This document shows positions 48,072-58,938 of a stretch of 64,000 bases of DNA, one piece after another. The notes below the pieces were generated by a model. It saw nothing but the letters and a program-made list of their open reading frames with translations. It made no database searches and was not told where the DNA came from. Origin of the DNA: Celeribacter baekdonensis B30 (GTDB lineage: Bacteria > Pseudomonadota > Alphaproteobacteria > Rhodobacterales > Rhodobacteraceae); the NCBI RefSeq assembly GCF_000299875.1, contig NZ_AMRK01000003.1:124001-188000 (forward strand), in the 5' to 3' direction. A program made the translations under genes and the position numbers. How positions within the stretch are numbered: the stretch's first letter is position 1; each line of letters starts with the position of its first letter.

Positions 48072-48100
48072 TTTATGAGGACAAAAAGAGAACATTTCAA
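48072..48100 (-). promoter_or_regulatory. Predicted recA promoter
   Basis: TTGAAA (48100-48095), 17-base spacer, CATAAA (48077-48072) on the minus strand; the SOS box lies immediately after the expected start. Confidence 0.55.
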
Positions 48101-48259
48101 CTCAATTCTTAACATTCCAATTTAAAGACAAATTGCACTGCTAATATTTAACAAATCGTTTACCGTGAAAGAACTGCTGAAAAATAATTCTATAGACAAA
48201 TATGCCTTTGTTTATGAAAGGAAATCCTCCAGATAACCAAAAAAGACGCCGTCTCATCT

Positions 48260-50569
48260 TTAGTAGAACTGCGCCTGAACCGTGGCCGTCAGTTCCGACA
48301 GGGAAAACGGTTTGGGCAGGAACACCGAATTGGGGATGCGCGCCTGTTGTTCGGTGAAATGGTCTTCGGCATAGCCCGAGACAAACACCACTTTCACATC
48401 CGGCCGGGTTTTCAGGGCTTCCGAGACCCAGCTTGGCCCATCCATCCCCGGCATGATCACGTCAGAGACAAACACATCAATATGCAGGCTGCTGTCTTCG
48501 AGCGTTTCCAACGCCTCTTCGGCATTTTCCGCCTCGATCACCGTATAGCCCCGCAACCGCAAGGCGCGCGAGGCAAAGGCACGCACCGGTGCCTCGTCTT
48601 CGACCAACAGAATCACCCCGGAGCCGCGTTCGGCGGGCACAGATGCGTCAGGAATCGGTTTGTTTGCCGCCTCGACCACCGCCTCAGCCCGCGCGGTATG
48701 CGCAGGCAAAAAGATGGTAAAGGCGGTACCAGACCCGACCACGGAGTCCAAAAATATAAAACCCCCGGTCTGTTTGATGATCCCGTATGCCGTGGATAGA
48801 CCCAGGCCCGTGCCCTCGCCCGTCCGTTTGGTGGTGAAAAACGGCTCAAACACTTTTTGCAACCGCTCGGGCGGAATGCCGATCCCCTGATCTGAGACGC
48901 TGACCACGACATATTCGCCTGCGGGCACCGTGGCTCGATCTCGGGTCAGGGCCTGGCGCAACACTTCGTTACGGGTTTCGACCTTGATCTCCCCGCCCGT
49001 CGGCATGGCGTCACGGGCGTTCACCACAAGGTTCATGATCACTTGTTCAAGCTGACGTTTGTCGACCCGGATCGGCAACAGGCCCGCGTCGTGACTGAGG
49101 GTGAGGGTCACTTTCTCCCCAACCAGCCTGTTCAGCAAATGGGTCAGATCAGACAGGGTATCGCGCAGGTCAATGACCTCGGGCTTGAGGGTCTGTTTGC
49201 GTGAAAAGGCCAACAATTGACCAACAAGAGACGCGGCACGGTTGGCGTTTTGGTGAATTTGGACGAGATCGCCATAATCCGGGTCGGACTTGTCGTGACG
49301 CAGCAGCAACAGGTCACAATGGCCGGAAATGGCCGTCAAAAGGTTGTTGAAATCATGTGCTACGCCACCAGCCAACTGACCGATGGCCTGCATTTTCTGG
49401 CTTTGAACAAATTGCGCCTCAAGCGATTTCAGCTCGGTTGCATCTGAGAGCACCGCGATCAATTCGATCTCATCTCCCTTGCCTTCGACCCGGCTCAGGG
49501 TGATTTGCAGGAATGTATCGTTTTGCGGCCGCGCCGCGCGGACAAATTCCGGCTTGCGCGCCCGCGCCATGGCCACATCCGTCACCCAATCCTGCACAGG
49601 CCGTCCCAGCCCTTCGACCAAATCGCCGAGTCTGAGTTGATCATGGGCCATGATCGACAAAAGTTCGCGCGCGGGTCGGTTGGATTGTAAAATCCGACCA
49701 TCAACAGAGACTTTCAAAAGCGCCACAGGCAGCGCATCAAAGGCGTCCCATTCGCCCACAGAGGGGGTTTTTTCCGGCAAGAAATACACTTCCTTGCGCC
49801 CAGAGCCACCCGTTTCAAACTGGGCCACACGGGCATAGACGCGCCCTTCGGCACCCGACAAAACATGCACATCACCATGGCGGAGCGGCAGGTCGGTCAC
49901 CACCCGATCCAAGGTCTTTTCGCGATGACCGATCAAGCGGCGCATGGCCTCATTCATAAACAGCACCGCGTTGTTTTTGCTCAGGGTCATCATCGGCAGA
50001 GCCAAAGCCTCGCCGTCCAGGGAGCTGCCCTTTTCGACCATATCATCCAGGCGCCATAAAAACCCGTCCTCCCCGATCATATGCACACCCAGGCGCACAT
50101 GACCGTGGCGCATCACCACATCTTCGCGCGCGCCGCCCTTGGCCAAAGCCCGCGATTGCAGCCGCGCCAAAGTGGTGGCTGGAGCGGCAAAAAGATCCTC
50201 AAGGGCCGCCAAAAGCGTCTCTCCGCCCCGCCCGCCAAACCGCTTGATGGCGGCCCGGTTTTCATAGCCGATCACACCATCAAGATCTGTGGTGAAACAA
50301 GGCGCCGCATCATTGGCCACAAATTGGGCCAGAGCGTTGTGCACACGTTTACGCGCGATTTTGCGCAGATGGGTCAGCACACGCACCAGAATGGCGGCCC
50401 AAAGCAGAACGGCCCCCGTACCAAAAGCCAAAAGACCAAACCGCGGCAGCGGCAACACCAGAGCCGCGCCACAAAGCAAAAGCCCACCAATGGCAATGGT
50501 CATACTATAAGGAGCAAGGCGCTCGGCTTGTTTAGACAATGGGCCCGCTGTCATGCTGACGCTCGTCAC
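48260..50569 (-). CDS. cckA: CckA-type hybrid histidine kinase
   Basis: 769-residue membrane hybrid kinase. In Caulobacter CckA starts the phosphorelay to ChpT and CtrA for cell cycle; in Rhodobacterales it controls motility and gene-transfer-agent genes. Two N-terminal hydrophobic helices (about 20-65), PAS domains, HisKA with VAHDFNNL (about H405), HATPase with NLVVNARDAM and GTGLGLSTAYG, and a C-terminal receiver with D703 (VSDVIMPGMDG). GTG at 50569 is chosen since GAGGGGGG lies upstream; the ATG at 50554 has none. Two 23-bp repeats lie upstream. Confidence 0.93.
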   Translation of the reverse strand: MTSVSMTAGPLSKQAERLAPYSMTIAIGGLLLCGAALVLPLPRFGLLAFGTGAVLLWAAILVRVLTHLRKIARKRVHNALAQFVANDAAPCFTTDLDGVIGYENRAAIKRFGGRGGETLLAALEDLFAAPATTLARLQSRALAKGGAREDVVMRHGHVRLGVHMIGEDGFLWRLDDMVEKGSSLDGEALALPMMTLSKNNAVLFMNEAMRRLIGHREKTLDRVVTDLPLRHGDVHVLSGAEGRVYARVAQFETGGSGRKEVYFLPEKTPSVGEWDAFDALPVALLKVSVDGRILQSNRPARELLSIMAHDQLRLGDLVEGLGRPVQDWVTDVAMARARKPEFVRAARPQNDTFLQITLSRVEGKGDEIELIAVLSDATELKSLEAQFVQSQKMQAIGQLAGGVAHDFNNLLTAISGHCDLLLLRHDKSDPDYGDLVQIHQNANRAASLVGQLLAFSRKQTLKPEVIDLRDTLSDLTHLLNRLVGEKVTLTLSHDAGLLPIRVDKRQLEQVIMNLVVNARDAMPTGGEIKVETRNEVLRQALTRDRATVPAGEYVVVSVSDQGIGIPPERLQKVFEPFFTTKRTGEGTGLGLSTAYGIIKQTGGFIFLDSVVGSGTAFTIFLPAHTARAEAVVEAANKPIPDASVPAERGSGVILLVEDEAPVRAFASRALRLRGYTVIEAENAEEALETLEDSSLHIDVFVSDVIMPGMDGPSWVSEALKTRPDVKVVFVSGYAEDHFTEQQARIPNSVFLPKPFSLSELTATVQAQFY

Positions 50570-50583
50570 AAATCCCCCCTCGT

Positions 50584-50629
50584 CGTGCAGTGCACGCCAT
50601 TCTAAACGTGCAGTGCACGCCATTCTAAA
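50584..50629. repeat. Two perfect 23-bp tandem repeats with palindromic core, before cckA
   Basis: Identical 23-bp units at 50584-50606 and 50607-50629. Each contains CGTGCA-G-TGCACG, a 13-bp inverted repeat, followed by CCATTCTAAA. They lie 15-60 bp upstream of the cckA GTG. Confidence 0.95.
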
Positions 50630-50832
50630 CGCGCTTAACACGCGACTTTTGGGGCAGAATGCCCCAGGCTGTCCGGTGGATCGTGTCATCCCGATCCGTT
50701 CCTCTCTTGTGCGATAATTTGGTTAATGACGCTTTAAGAGCGGAGGTTGGGATGAGGATAAACGTCGAAGAACTATCGGTAAAGTTGTATTGTTAACCTT
50801 TATTGCCCCTGAAAAGGGTTTTAAAGGTCATC

Positions 50833-52017
50833 TCAGAGCACAACAGCGCGCTGAAACACCGCGATGAAAAATCCGTCACCGCCCTCAAGCGGGCTGACGT
50901 GGCGGCTCATGCGCAGGGAGAACTCGGGGTGGCGCGCGGCGAATTTGGCCACTTGATCGTCGTTTTCGACTTTGAAAAGCGAACAGGTGGCATAGGCCAG
51001 ATGGCCACCGGGTCGTACACGCGGCGCAACTTCGTCCAGAATATCCGCCTGAATTTGCACCAAATGCGACAGCCGGTTTTCGGTTAGCGCCCATTTGCCC
51101 TGTGGGCTGCGTGAAAACGCACCAGACCCGCTACAGGGCACATCACAGAGGATCAGATCATAGGCCTTGGCCAATTCGGATGTGCGGGCCAAAGCAATGT
51201 CAATCCCGGCGCGGGATGCGCGTGGGGCGATGTCCTGCATCCGGGCGGGATCAATGTCATGGGCGGTCAATTTCACATCCATGCGCGCACCGATGGCCAA
51301 GGCTTTGCCCCCGCCGCCAGCGCAATAATCCAAAACCGATTGGCCGGGTTCCAGCGGCAAAACATCAAGGATCGCCTGAGATCCAACATCCTGAATTTCA
51401 ACCAGTCCGGTGAGATAGGCCTGAGACCGGGCCACAGCACGAGCATTGCGGGTGACTTTGAGCGCGGTGTCGCACAGAGGATGCGGCACGGCGTCAATGT
51501 CGTCTTTGTGCAAAGCCTCACGGGCGGTGTCCAAAGTTGCCTTGCGCGGATTCACCCGTAAAAACACCTCGGAGCGATGGCGCAACAGCTCAAGGGCAGC
51601 ATCCGCATCGGCGCCCAAAGTCGCATCATACAGCGGCAAAAGCCAGTCCGGGCAATCCAATCGCACACCGCGCGGCGCGCTCGAAAGCGGCGCGGGTAGC
51701 GCGCGTTCGCCCTCATGCAAGGGGCGCGGCGCAAAGCGGTCGGTGCAAAAAAGCGTGTCGGGATCGGTGCCCGCCGCACGCAACGCCCCCAGGATCAATT
51801 GCCGACCGGAGGGGCGCTCGCCCGCCCCACCGAGCCAGGCATAAGAGCGCATGCAACGGATTGCATCAAACACGAGATCGCGGATCGCGGCGCGGTCTTT
51901 CGACCCGGCATAGCGGTGGCCGCGCGCCCATGTTGTCAGCACCCGTTCGGCATTTTCGCCGACGAGAACATCATCCAGAATTTCGATTGCGGCGGAAAGG
52001 CGAGCGGCTGGTGTCAT
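50833..52017 (-). CDS. RsmB-type rRNA cytosine-C5 methyltransferase
   Basis: 394 residues. An N-terminal NusB-like helical part (about 1-120) precedes a SAM-methyltransferase domain. SAM motif VLDYCAGGGGKAL lies near 230, the catalytic cysteine pair is in CDVPCSGSGAF and LAYATCSLF. The specific target base is not certain within the RsmB/F group. Lies downstream of guaB but separated by a terminator. ATG at 52017 with a weak ribosome site. Confidence 0.9.
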   Translation of the reverse strand: MTPAARLSAAIEILDDVLVGENAERVLTTWARGHRYAGSKDRAAIRDLVFDAIRCMRSYAWLGGAGERPSGRQLILGALRAAGTDPDTLFCTDRFAPRPLHEGERALPAPLSSAPRGVRLDCPDWLLPLYDATLGADADAALELLRHRSEVFLRVNPRKATLDTAREALHKDDIDAVPHPLCDTALKVTRNARAVARSQAYLTGLVEIQDVGSQAILDVLPLEPGQSVLDYCAGGGGKALAIGARMDVKLTAHDIDPARMQDIAPRASRAGIDIALARTSELAKAYDLILCDVPCSGSGAFSRSPQGKWALTENRLSHLVQIQADILDEVAPRVRPGGHLAYATCSLFKVENDDQVAKFAARHPEFSLRMSRHVSPLEGGDGFFIAVFQRAVVL

Positions 52018-52041
52018 GATGTAGCGAAAACAGGTTCCATA

Positions 52042-52088
52042 TGAAAAAGCAACGGGGACTTACCGCGATCTGCGCCAAGCCCCCGTTT
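52042..52088 (-). terminator. guaB terminator
   Basis: ACGGGGACTT / AAGCCCCCGT stem over a 15-base loop; on the minus strand followed by TGCTTTTTC. Confidence 0.8.
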
Positions 52089-52107
52089 GTATTTGGTCAA
52101 ACCCACC

Positions 52108-53592
<1,485 letters not shown>

Positions 53593-53654
53593 CTATTACA
53601 TGGATGCCCCTCTATGGAAAGGGCGTTTTGCCGTTTTTCGTGACGCACCACGCA

Positions 53655-53690
53655 ATATTTAGGGCCGCACTCCAGTTGGAAACGGCCCTA
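53655..53690 (-). terminator. Terminator after TehA-like gene
   Basis: TAGGGCCG / CGGCCCTA stem with 15-base loop, minus-strand tail AATATT. Confidence 0.6.
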
Positions 53691-53718
53691 TAGCGTCGAT
53701 TTCAAAGCTGTTAAGACC

Positions 53719-54717
53719 TCAGACAGAGGCGGCGTTGGTGGCTTTGGACAGTTTGCCCTTGGTCCAAATCTGCATGATTTTGGCGGCAATGTAGACGATC
53801 ACCAAGGAGGCCGCGACCAGGACCAGACCGCCAATCACGCGAAACGGTGTGGGCGAGACTGTGGCGGCGGCAAACATCAGATTGACAAAGGCCACCAGGG
53901 GAAACGTGAAAGCTCCCCAGAGCGCCGAGAAGTCACCTTTGGTCAAATATCGGATCGCCAAAAGCGCCACGATGAAAACGGAGAGACCCACCCAGGCAAA
54001 GGCCACGGCCAGCGTGGTATAGCCCAAAAACGTCGCCACGATGCCAAAGAGCGAGAGCGGCGACAGGTGAATGGCCAAGAGCGGGCGCAACGGCGGCGGC
54101 ACATCGGATTTGGCGAATTGCACGGCGGAGATCACATAGATCGCGGCGGCTATCGGCAAGGTGGTGGCAAAGATGAACTGCGACAGGCCGATCCAGCCCA
54201 AGGGCACGGCGGCCAAGGGTGCGATGATGAAGCCGACGAAAGTCAGATGCCACACCGGCGTGACCCGGCGTTGTTCGACTGGACCCAGCGCAAAGGAGCG
54301 AATGGTCAAGATCGCTACGATGACTTGGGCCGCGAGAGCCAAGACCAGGACGGTTTTGGCGAATGCGACCGAATAGGGCACAAGCACGGCGGCAAACAAA
54401 AACCCGCTCGCCGCCCCGGCGGACAGCCCAGCCCGACCCGGTAAGATACGCAGATCATCGGCAACAACGCCCGGACGGCGCACGACTTTCGCGAAATAGG
54501 CCACGAGCGCGAAAACATACAAAAGCGACACCGCCCCCAAGATCATTTCCCCGATCCACGCGGGCCCAGCCATGACTTTGGCCGCGTTGCGCCAGGCAAG
54601 ACCAAGGCCCAAGAGCCCCATGATCGGCGGGAAAATCGCCGGCGGCGTGGCGCGCCAAATGCCTTTTGGGGCCGTGTTGAACGGTTTGGGCATGATGCGG
54701 GGCGGAGTGTGCGACAT
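53719..54717 (-). CDS. TehA/SLAC1 (TDT) family membrane protein
   Basis: 332 residues with about ten hydrophobic helices and a short cytoplasmic N-terminus (MSHTPPRIMPKPFN). The segment TPPAIFPPIMGLLGLGLAWR is typical of TDT-family anion channels and tellurite or dicarboxylate-resistance proteins. Substrate unknown. ATG at 54717 has AAAGG upstream; an ATG at 54759 would add a cysteine-rich stretch and is unlikely. Follows the agl operon on the same strand but is separated by its terminator. Confidence 0.75.
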   Translation of the reverse strand: MSHTPPRIMPKPFNTAPKGIWRATPPAIFPPIMGLLGLGLAWRNAAKVMAGPAWIGEMILGAVSLLYVFALVAYFAKVVRRPGVVADDLRILPGRAGLSAGAASGFLFAAVLVPYSVAFAKTVLVLALAAQVIVAILTIRSFALGPVEQRRVTPVWHLTFVGFIIAPLAAVPLGWIGLSQFIFATTLPIAAAIYVISAVQFAKSDVPPPLRPLLAIHLSPLSLFGIVATFLGYTTLAVAFAWVGLSVFIVALLAIRYLTKGDFSALWGAFTFPLVAFVNLMFAAATVSPTPFRVIGGLVLVAASLVIVYIAAKIMQIWTKGKLSKATNAASV

Positions 54718-54813
54718 GTTCGGGCCTTTCGCGCAGATATTGCAGGGGATGAATACCACCCTGCCCGGCTCAGAGGAAGCTATTGCGCAGCGCCGTGTTG
54801 TCGCGGGCTAAAT

Positions 54814-54855
54814 ATGAGGTTAAGGACAGCCCCCGAGGAACTGCCCTTACCTCAT
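54814..54855 (-). terminator. agl operon terminator
   Basis: ATGAGGTTAAGGACAG pairs with CTGCCCTTACCTCAT (one bulge, one wobble) over an 11-base loop; weak T-rich tail ATATTTAG. Confidence 0.65.
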
Positions 54856-54865
54856 GTTCGATGGC

Positions 54866-55957
54866 TTAGTCTTTTGGCCGCATGCTCAACCCATTGGCAA
54901 AAAGATGGACCTTTGCGGGATCGGCGGTGAGTTTGACCTCAGTGCCGCGCAGATTGTTGTGGATGCCGGGGAGTTTGGCGATCAGCGGTTCTTGACCCCG
55001 CTCGGGCACGAAATACAACAACGTCACCTCGCCCAAGGCCTCAATAATATCCACCGTGCCGTTCAGGATTGCCAATTCATCCGTCAGCACCATGTCTTCC
55101 GGGCGCACGCCGACATTGACGCGCCGCCCCATGTCCGAGGCTTGGGTTGGGATCGCGGAAATGGCAATGCCTTCGCCGTCGAGTTTGACCTTGGTCTGCG
55201 CCCCCGTCTCGATGATTTCGCCGGGCAAGAGATTCATCGCCGGAGAGCCGATAAATTGGGCCACGAATTCATTGTCAGGACGTTCATAAAGATCAAGCGG
55301 GCTGCCGACCTGTGCGATGCCTTTGTTGGCCAAAACCACAATGCGGTCGGCCAGTGTCATGGCCTCAACCTGATCGTGGGTGACATAAACCATGGTGCTG
55401 TCTGGCATCGACTCTTTGAGCTGGGCAATCTCCAACCGGGTGGCGACACGCAGGGCGGCGTCCAGGTTGGAAAGCGGTTCGTCAAACAGATAGACTTTCG
55501 GGTCACGCACGATGGCGCGACCGATGGCGACCCGTTGACGTTGCCCGCCCGAGAGCGCTTTTGGCAGGCGGTCCAGATAGTCGTCAAGCTGCAAAATCTT
55601 TGCGGCTTTGGTCACCGCCGCGTCGATCTCTTCTTTGGATTTCTTGGCAATTTTCAACGAAAATGCCATGTTATCATAGACCGTCATGTGCGGGTAAAGC
55701 GCATAGGATTGAAACACCATGGCGATGCCGCGTTGGGCGGGCGGCACATCGTTCATTCGCTCGCCATCAATCTCGAACGTGCCGCCAGAGATTTTTTCTA
55801 GGCCCGCAATCATCCGTAAAAGCGTGGATTTGCCGCAGCCCGACGGGCCGACGAACACGATCAATTCGCCGGTTTTGATGTCGAGATTGATGTCCTTGAG
55901 GACTTCGACTTTGCCGCCATAGGTCTTGGCGACATTCTCCAGTTTCAGATCTGCCAT
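54866..55957 (-). CDS. aglK: Glucoside ABC transporter ATPase AglK
   Basis: 363-residue ATPase of the MalK/UgpC group. Walker A GPSGCGKS near 37, the Q-loop FQSYALYPH, signature ALSGGQRQRVAIGRA, Walker B VYLFDEPLSNLD, VTHDQVEAM, and C-terminal regulatory TOBE domains. It energises AglFG. GGGGAGAG lies upstream of ATG 55957. Last gene of the operon, 20 bp after aglA. The frame is open to 56137, but that extension overlaps aglA. Confidence 0.93.
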   Translation of the reverse strand: MADLKLENVAKTYGGKVEVLKDINLDIKTGELIVFVGPSGCGKSTLLRMIAGLEKISGGTFEIDGERMNDVPPAQRGIAMVFQSYALYPHMTVYDNMAFSLKIAKKSKEEIDAAVTKAAKILQLDDYLDRLPKALSGGQRQRVAIGRAIVRDPKVYLFDEPLSNLDAALRVATRLEIAQLKESMPDSTMVYVTHDQVEAMTLADRIVVLANKGIAQVGSPLDLYERPDNEFVAQFIGSPAMNLLPGEIIETGAQTKVKLDGEGIAISAIPTQASDMGRRVNVGVRPEDMVLTDELAILNGTVDIIEALGEVTLLYFVPERGQEPLIAKLPGIHNNLRGTEVKLTADPAKVHLFANGLSMRPKD

Positions 55958-55977
55958 AGTCTCTCTCCCCTCGCCTC

Positions 55978-57636
55978 TTAGATGTTTTCGCGCAGCATGA
56001 TTGCCGGTTGCCACGGTCCAAGATGCAGTTTTCCGTCCTCCATCGGCGAGGCGGAATTCAATTCGCTGCCGACCTGATACCAATCGCCCTTTGGCGTCTC
56101 CAACGTGGCCGGTTGATCCGACAGGTTGAAGGCACAAAACAGCTCTTCTTCGTCATTCTTGCGGGTGAAGATCAAACAGGTATCTTCGACCCGCATATCC
56201 ACCATCTCACCGGTTTTGAGCGCCTGATGCGCATGGCGAAAGGCAATCGCGCGACGGTAGTGATGCAGCAAGGCACCCGGTTCTTCTTCCGATTGCGCCA
56301 CCGCCAGCGGCAAATGATCGGCGCTCACCGGCAACCATGTTTGTCCAGAGTTGGAGAAACCACCGTGATGGTTCGAGCGTTCCCACACCATCGGCGTGCG
56401 ACAGCCATCGCGGCCTTTGAAATCCGGCCAGAATTGGATGCCATAGGGGTCTTGCAGGTCTTCAAAGGCCAGTTCGGCCTCCGGCAGACCCAGCTCTTCG
56501 CCCTGATAGATACAGGCCGATCCGCGCAGGCACATCATCAAGGTAGTAAAGGCGCGCGCGCCCGCCGGGCTGAGATTCCAGCGCGTCATGTGGCGCACCA
56601 CATCATGATTGGAATAAGCCCAACAGGCCCAACCATCCGGGGCGGCCTCGGCGACGTTGTCCATCACCTCTTTGATGTATTCCGGCGACGGTGTGTCCCC
56701 AGACAACAGCTCGAACGCATAGCACATATGCATGAGATCATTGCCCTTGGTGTATTCGCCGAGGATCTCCAACCCGCGCTGTTCATCCCCGACTTCGCCA
56801 ACCGCCGCCGCATTGTGCGGCTCCATCACCGCGCGCAGCTTGCGCAGGAACACAAGGTTCTCAGGCCGGGATTTGTCATAGATATGCTCTTGCCAGTTGT
56901 ACGGATTGACCGCTGGCGCAGTTTTTGCCGTGCGCCGTTCGGGAGCCAAAGGAGGATTGTCGCGCAACTCGGCGTCATGGGTGTAAAAGTTGATCGTGTC
57001 CAAACGGAACCCATCCACCCCACGCTGCAACCAGAATTCGGCCACGTCCAAAAGCGCGGCTTGCACTTGCGGTTCGTGGAAATTCAAATCCGGCTGCGAG
57101 GTCAGGAAGTTGTGCAGGAAATACTGCATCCGGCCCGCGTCCCATTGCCAGGCAGAGCCGCCAAAGATCGACAGCCAGTTGTTCGGCGGCGTGCCATCCG
57201 GTTTGGCATCGGCCCAGACGTACCAATTGGCCTTGTCATTGTCATGTGAGCTGCGGCTTTCCTTGAACCACGGGTGTTGATCCGAGGTGTGCGACAGGAC
57301 GAGGTCGATCAGAACCTTGACACCATATTGATGCGCCGTGTCGATCAGCGCGTCGAAATCGGACAGATGGCCGAACATCGGGTCCACGTCGCAGTAATCC
57401 GAGACGTCATAGCCGAAATCCTTCATCGGCGAGGTGAAGAATGGCGAAATCCAGATCGCGTCAACGCCCAGCGAGGCGATATAGGGTAAGCGTTGGACGA
57501 TGCCCAACAGGTCGCCAATACCGTCGCCATTGCTGTCTTGGTATGAGCGCGGATAGATCTGATAGATCACCGCGCCGCGCCACCAATCTTTTTCGCGCGT
57601 AAAGGGTTTCATGGGGGAGGAGGAGATTACGTTCAT
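55978..57636 (-). CDS. aglA: Alpha-glucosidase AglA (GH13)
   Basis: 552-residue cytoplasmic exo-alpha-glucosidase that hydrolyses imported alpha-glucosides such as sucrose, maltose or trehalose. GH13 regions: DLVLSHTSDQH with H116, GFRLDTINF with nucleophile D213, VGEVGD with acid/base E281, and YSNHDVVRH with D345. The GFRLDTINF wording is typical of the GH13_23 subgroup. No signal peptide, matching uptake before cleavage. The start ATG 57636 has only a weak ribosome site. Confidence 0.95.
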   Translation of the reverse strand: MNVISSSPMKPFTREKDWWRGAVIYQIYPRSYQDSNGDGIGDLLGIVQRLPYIASLGVDAIWISPFFTSPMKDFGYDVSDYCDVDPMFGHLSDFDALIDTAHQYGVKVLIDLVLSHTSDQHPWFKESRSSHDNDKANWYVWADAKPDGTPPNNWLSIFGGSAWQWDAGRMQYFLHNFLTSQPDLNFHEPQVQAALLDVAEFWLQRGVDGFRLDTINFYTHDAELRDNPPLAPERRTAKTAPAVNPYNWQEHIYDKSRPENLVFLRKLRAVMEPHNAAAVGEVGDEQRGLEILGEYTKGNDLMHMCYAFELLSGDTPSPEYIKEVMDNVAEAAPDGWACWAYSNHDVVRHMTRWNLSPAGARAFTTLMMCLRGSACIYQGEELGLPEAELAFEDLQDPYGIQFWPDFKGRDGCRTPMVWERSNHHGGFSNSGQTWLPVSADHLPLAVAQSEEEPGALLHHYRRAIAFRHAHQALKTGEMVDMRVEDTCLIFTRKNDEEELFCAFNLSDQPATLETPKGDWYQVGSELNSASPMEDGKLHLGPWQPAIMLRENI

Positions 57637-57663
57637 GCAAGATGCTCTTTGATTTTTCGCTGA

Positions 57664-58926
57664 TTATTTAACAGACCCGGCCAGCAGGCCGCGGACGAGG
57701 TATTTTTGCATAAAGAAGAAGACGGTCAGCGGCACCGCGATCGACACGAAGGCCGCCGTGGCCAGGATTTCCCAATTGCCGCCGCGTGTGCCCAGAAGTT
57801 CGACGATCTGGCGGGTCATCACCGTGGTGTCGCCGGAACTGTCGATCAGGAACACGAGGGCGACCAAAAGGTCGTTCCATGTCCATAGGAATTGGAAGAT
57901 CGCGAAAGACGCCAGCGCCGGGAAGGACAGCGGCAGGATGATTTTGGTGAAAATCTGAAAATCCGTCGCGCCGTCCACACGGGCGTTCTCGATGATGTCT
58001 TTCGGCAGACCGACCATATAGTTGCGCAACAGGTAGATCGCCAGCGGCAGACCAAAGCCCGTATGCGCCATCCAAACGCCAAGATAGCCCTTGGAGGACA
58101 CCGCCTCACCCGGTTCAAACCCCAACAGCCGTCCAAGGCCGTTGACGGTGGCAAAGCGGCGTAGGTTGTCAGGGTCTGGGGTGCCCAAAAAGGCAATCGT
58201 CGCCTCCACCACCGCGCCGTGGAAACTGAGCAAGGGAATGAGCGCCAGTTGCAAAGGCACGACCAGCAACGCCACCACAGCCGCAATCAACAGCGCGCGT
58301 CCTGGGAAATCCATCCACGCCAAAGCATAGGCGGCAAAGGCCGCGATCAGGATCGGGATGATCGTGGCCGGGATGGTCACCGTGAACGTGTTGAGAAAGG
58401 CCTTGCCCATCTTGTCGGTGGCCTGACCAGAAAACAGCACGGTTTTGTAGTTTTGCAAGGTGAAGGTTGGCGGCGTTTTGGCGGTCAAAAACACCCGTTC
58501 GCCGCGCGATCCGCTAAATTCCGTGGTTTTAAGCAGGGTGTAATCGCCATTTTCCGTGACGGTCAATTGCCCGTCCTCACCCAGATCGGCAGTGTCGCCG
58601 GGCTTGTAAGCATTGATGTCGCGCGAGGAGGTGCCCCAGACGGAAACGGTGCCAATCGGCAGGCCATCCTGTTCAAACAGGTTGCCTTCGATCACATAGG
58701 CGCCGTCGATCTGTTGCTGAAGCGCCGGATCGGCGGTGCGGATCATCACATTCTGCTCTTGCGGGAACAGGGCTTTCCACCAGCCGGAGCCGGAGATTTG
58801 ATCCGCCGAGCGGAATGAGGAGACCAAAAGCCCCACGGTCGGGAACATCCAAAGAAAGACCAGAACGGCCACCGAAATGTGGACGGCCCAGGTCAAGGAG
58901 GACTTTTTGCCGGCAATATTGTCCAT
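57664..58926 (-). CDS. aglG: Alpha-glucoside ABC permease AglG
   Basis: 420-residue MalG-type permease. The first membrane helix is at about 13-36. A long extracytoplasmic loop of about 125 residues (40-165) follows, larger than in the usual 280-residue MalG. Five more helices carry the EAA loop IENARVDGATDFQIFTKIIL. Works with AglF and AglK. Lies 12 bp after aglF. Confidence 0.92.
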   Translation of the reverse strand: MDNIAGKKSSLTWAVHISVAVLVFLWMFPTVGLLVSSFRSADQISGSGWWKALFPQEQNVMIRTADPALQQQIDGAYVIEGNLFEQDGLPIGTVSVWGTSSRDINAYKPGDTADLGEDGQLTVTENGDYTLLKTTEFSGSRGERVFLTAKTPPTFTLQNYKTVLFSGQATDKMGKAFLNTFTVTIPATIIPILIAAFAAYALAWMDFPGRALLIAAVVALLVVPLQLALIPLLSFHGAVVEATIAFLGTPDPDNLRRFATVNGLGRLLGFEPGEAVSSKGYLGVWMAHTGFGLPLAIYLLRNYMVGLPKDIIENARVDGATDFQIFTKIILPLSFPALASFAIFQFLWTWNDLLVALVFLIDSSGDTTVMTRQIVELLGTRGGNWEILATAAFVSIAVPLTVFFFMQKYLVRGLLAGSVK

Positions 58927-58938
58927 AGGTCCTGTCCT

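Noticed and set aside
50690-50832. Possible small gene between cckA and rsmB-like gene
   Set aside because: No start with a ribosome site and no coding pattern; probably the cckA promoter region.
55958-56137. 60-residue N-terminal extension of aglK
   Set aside because: It overlaps aglA; a strong ribosome site supports ATG at 55957.
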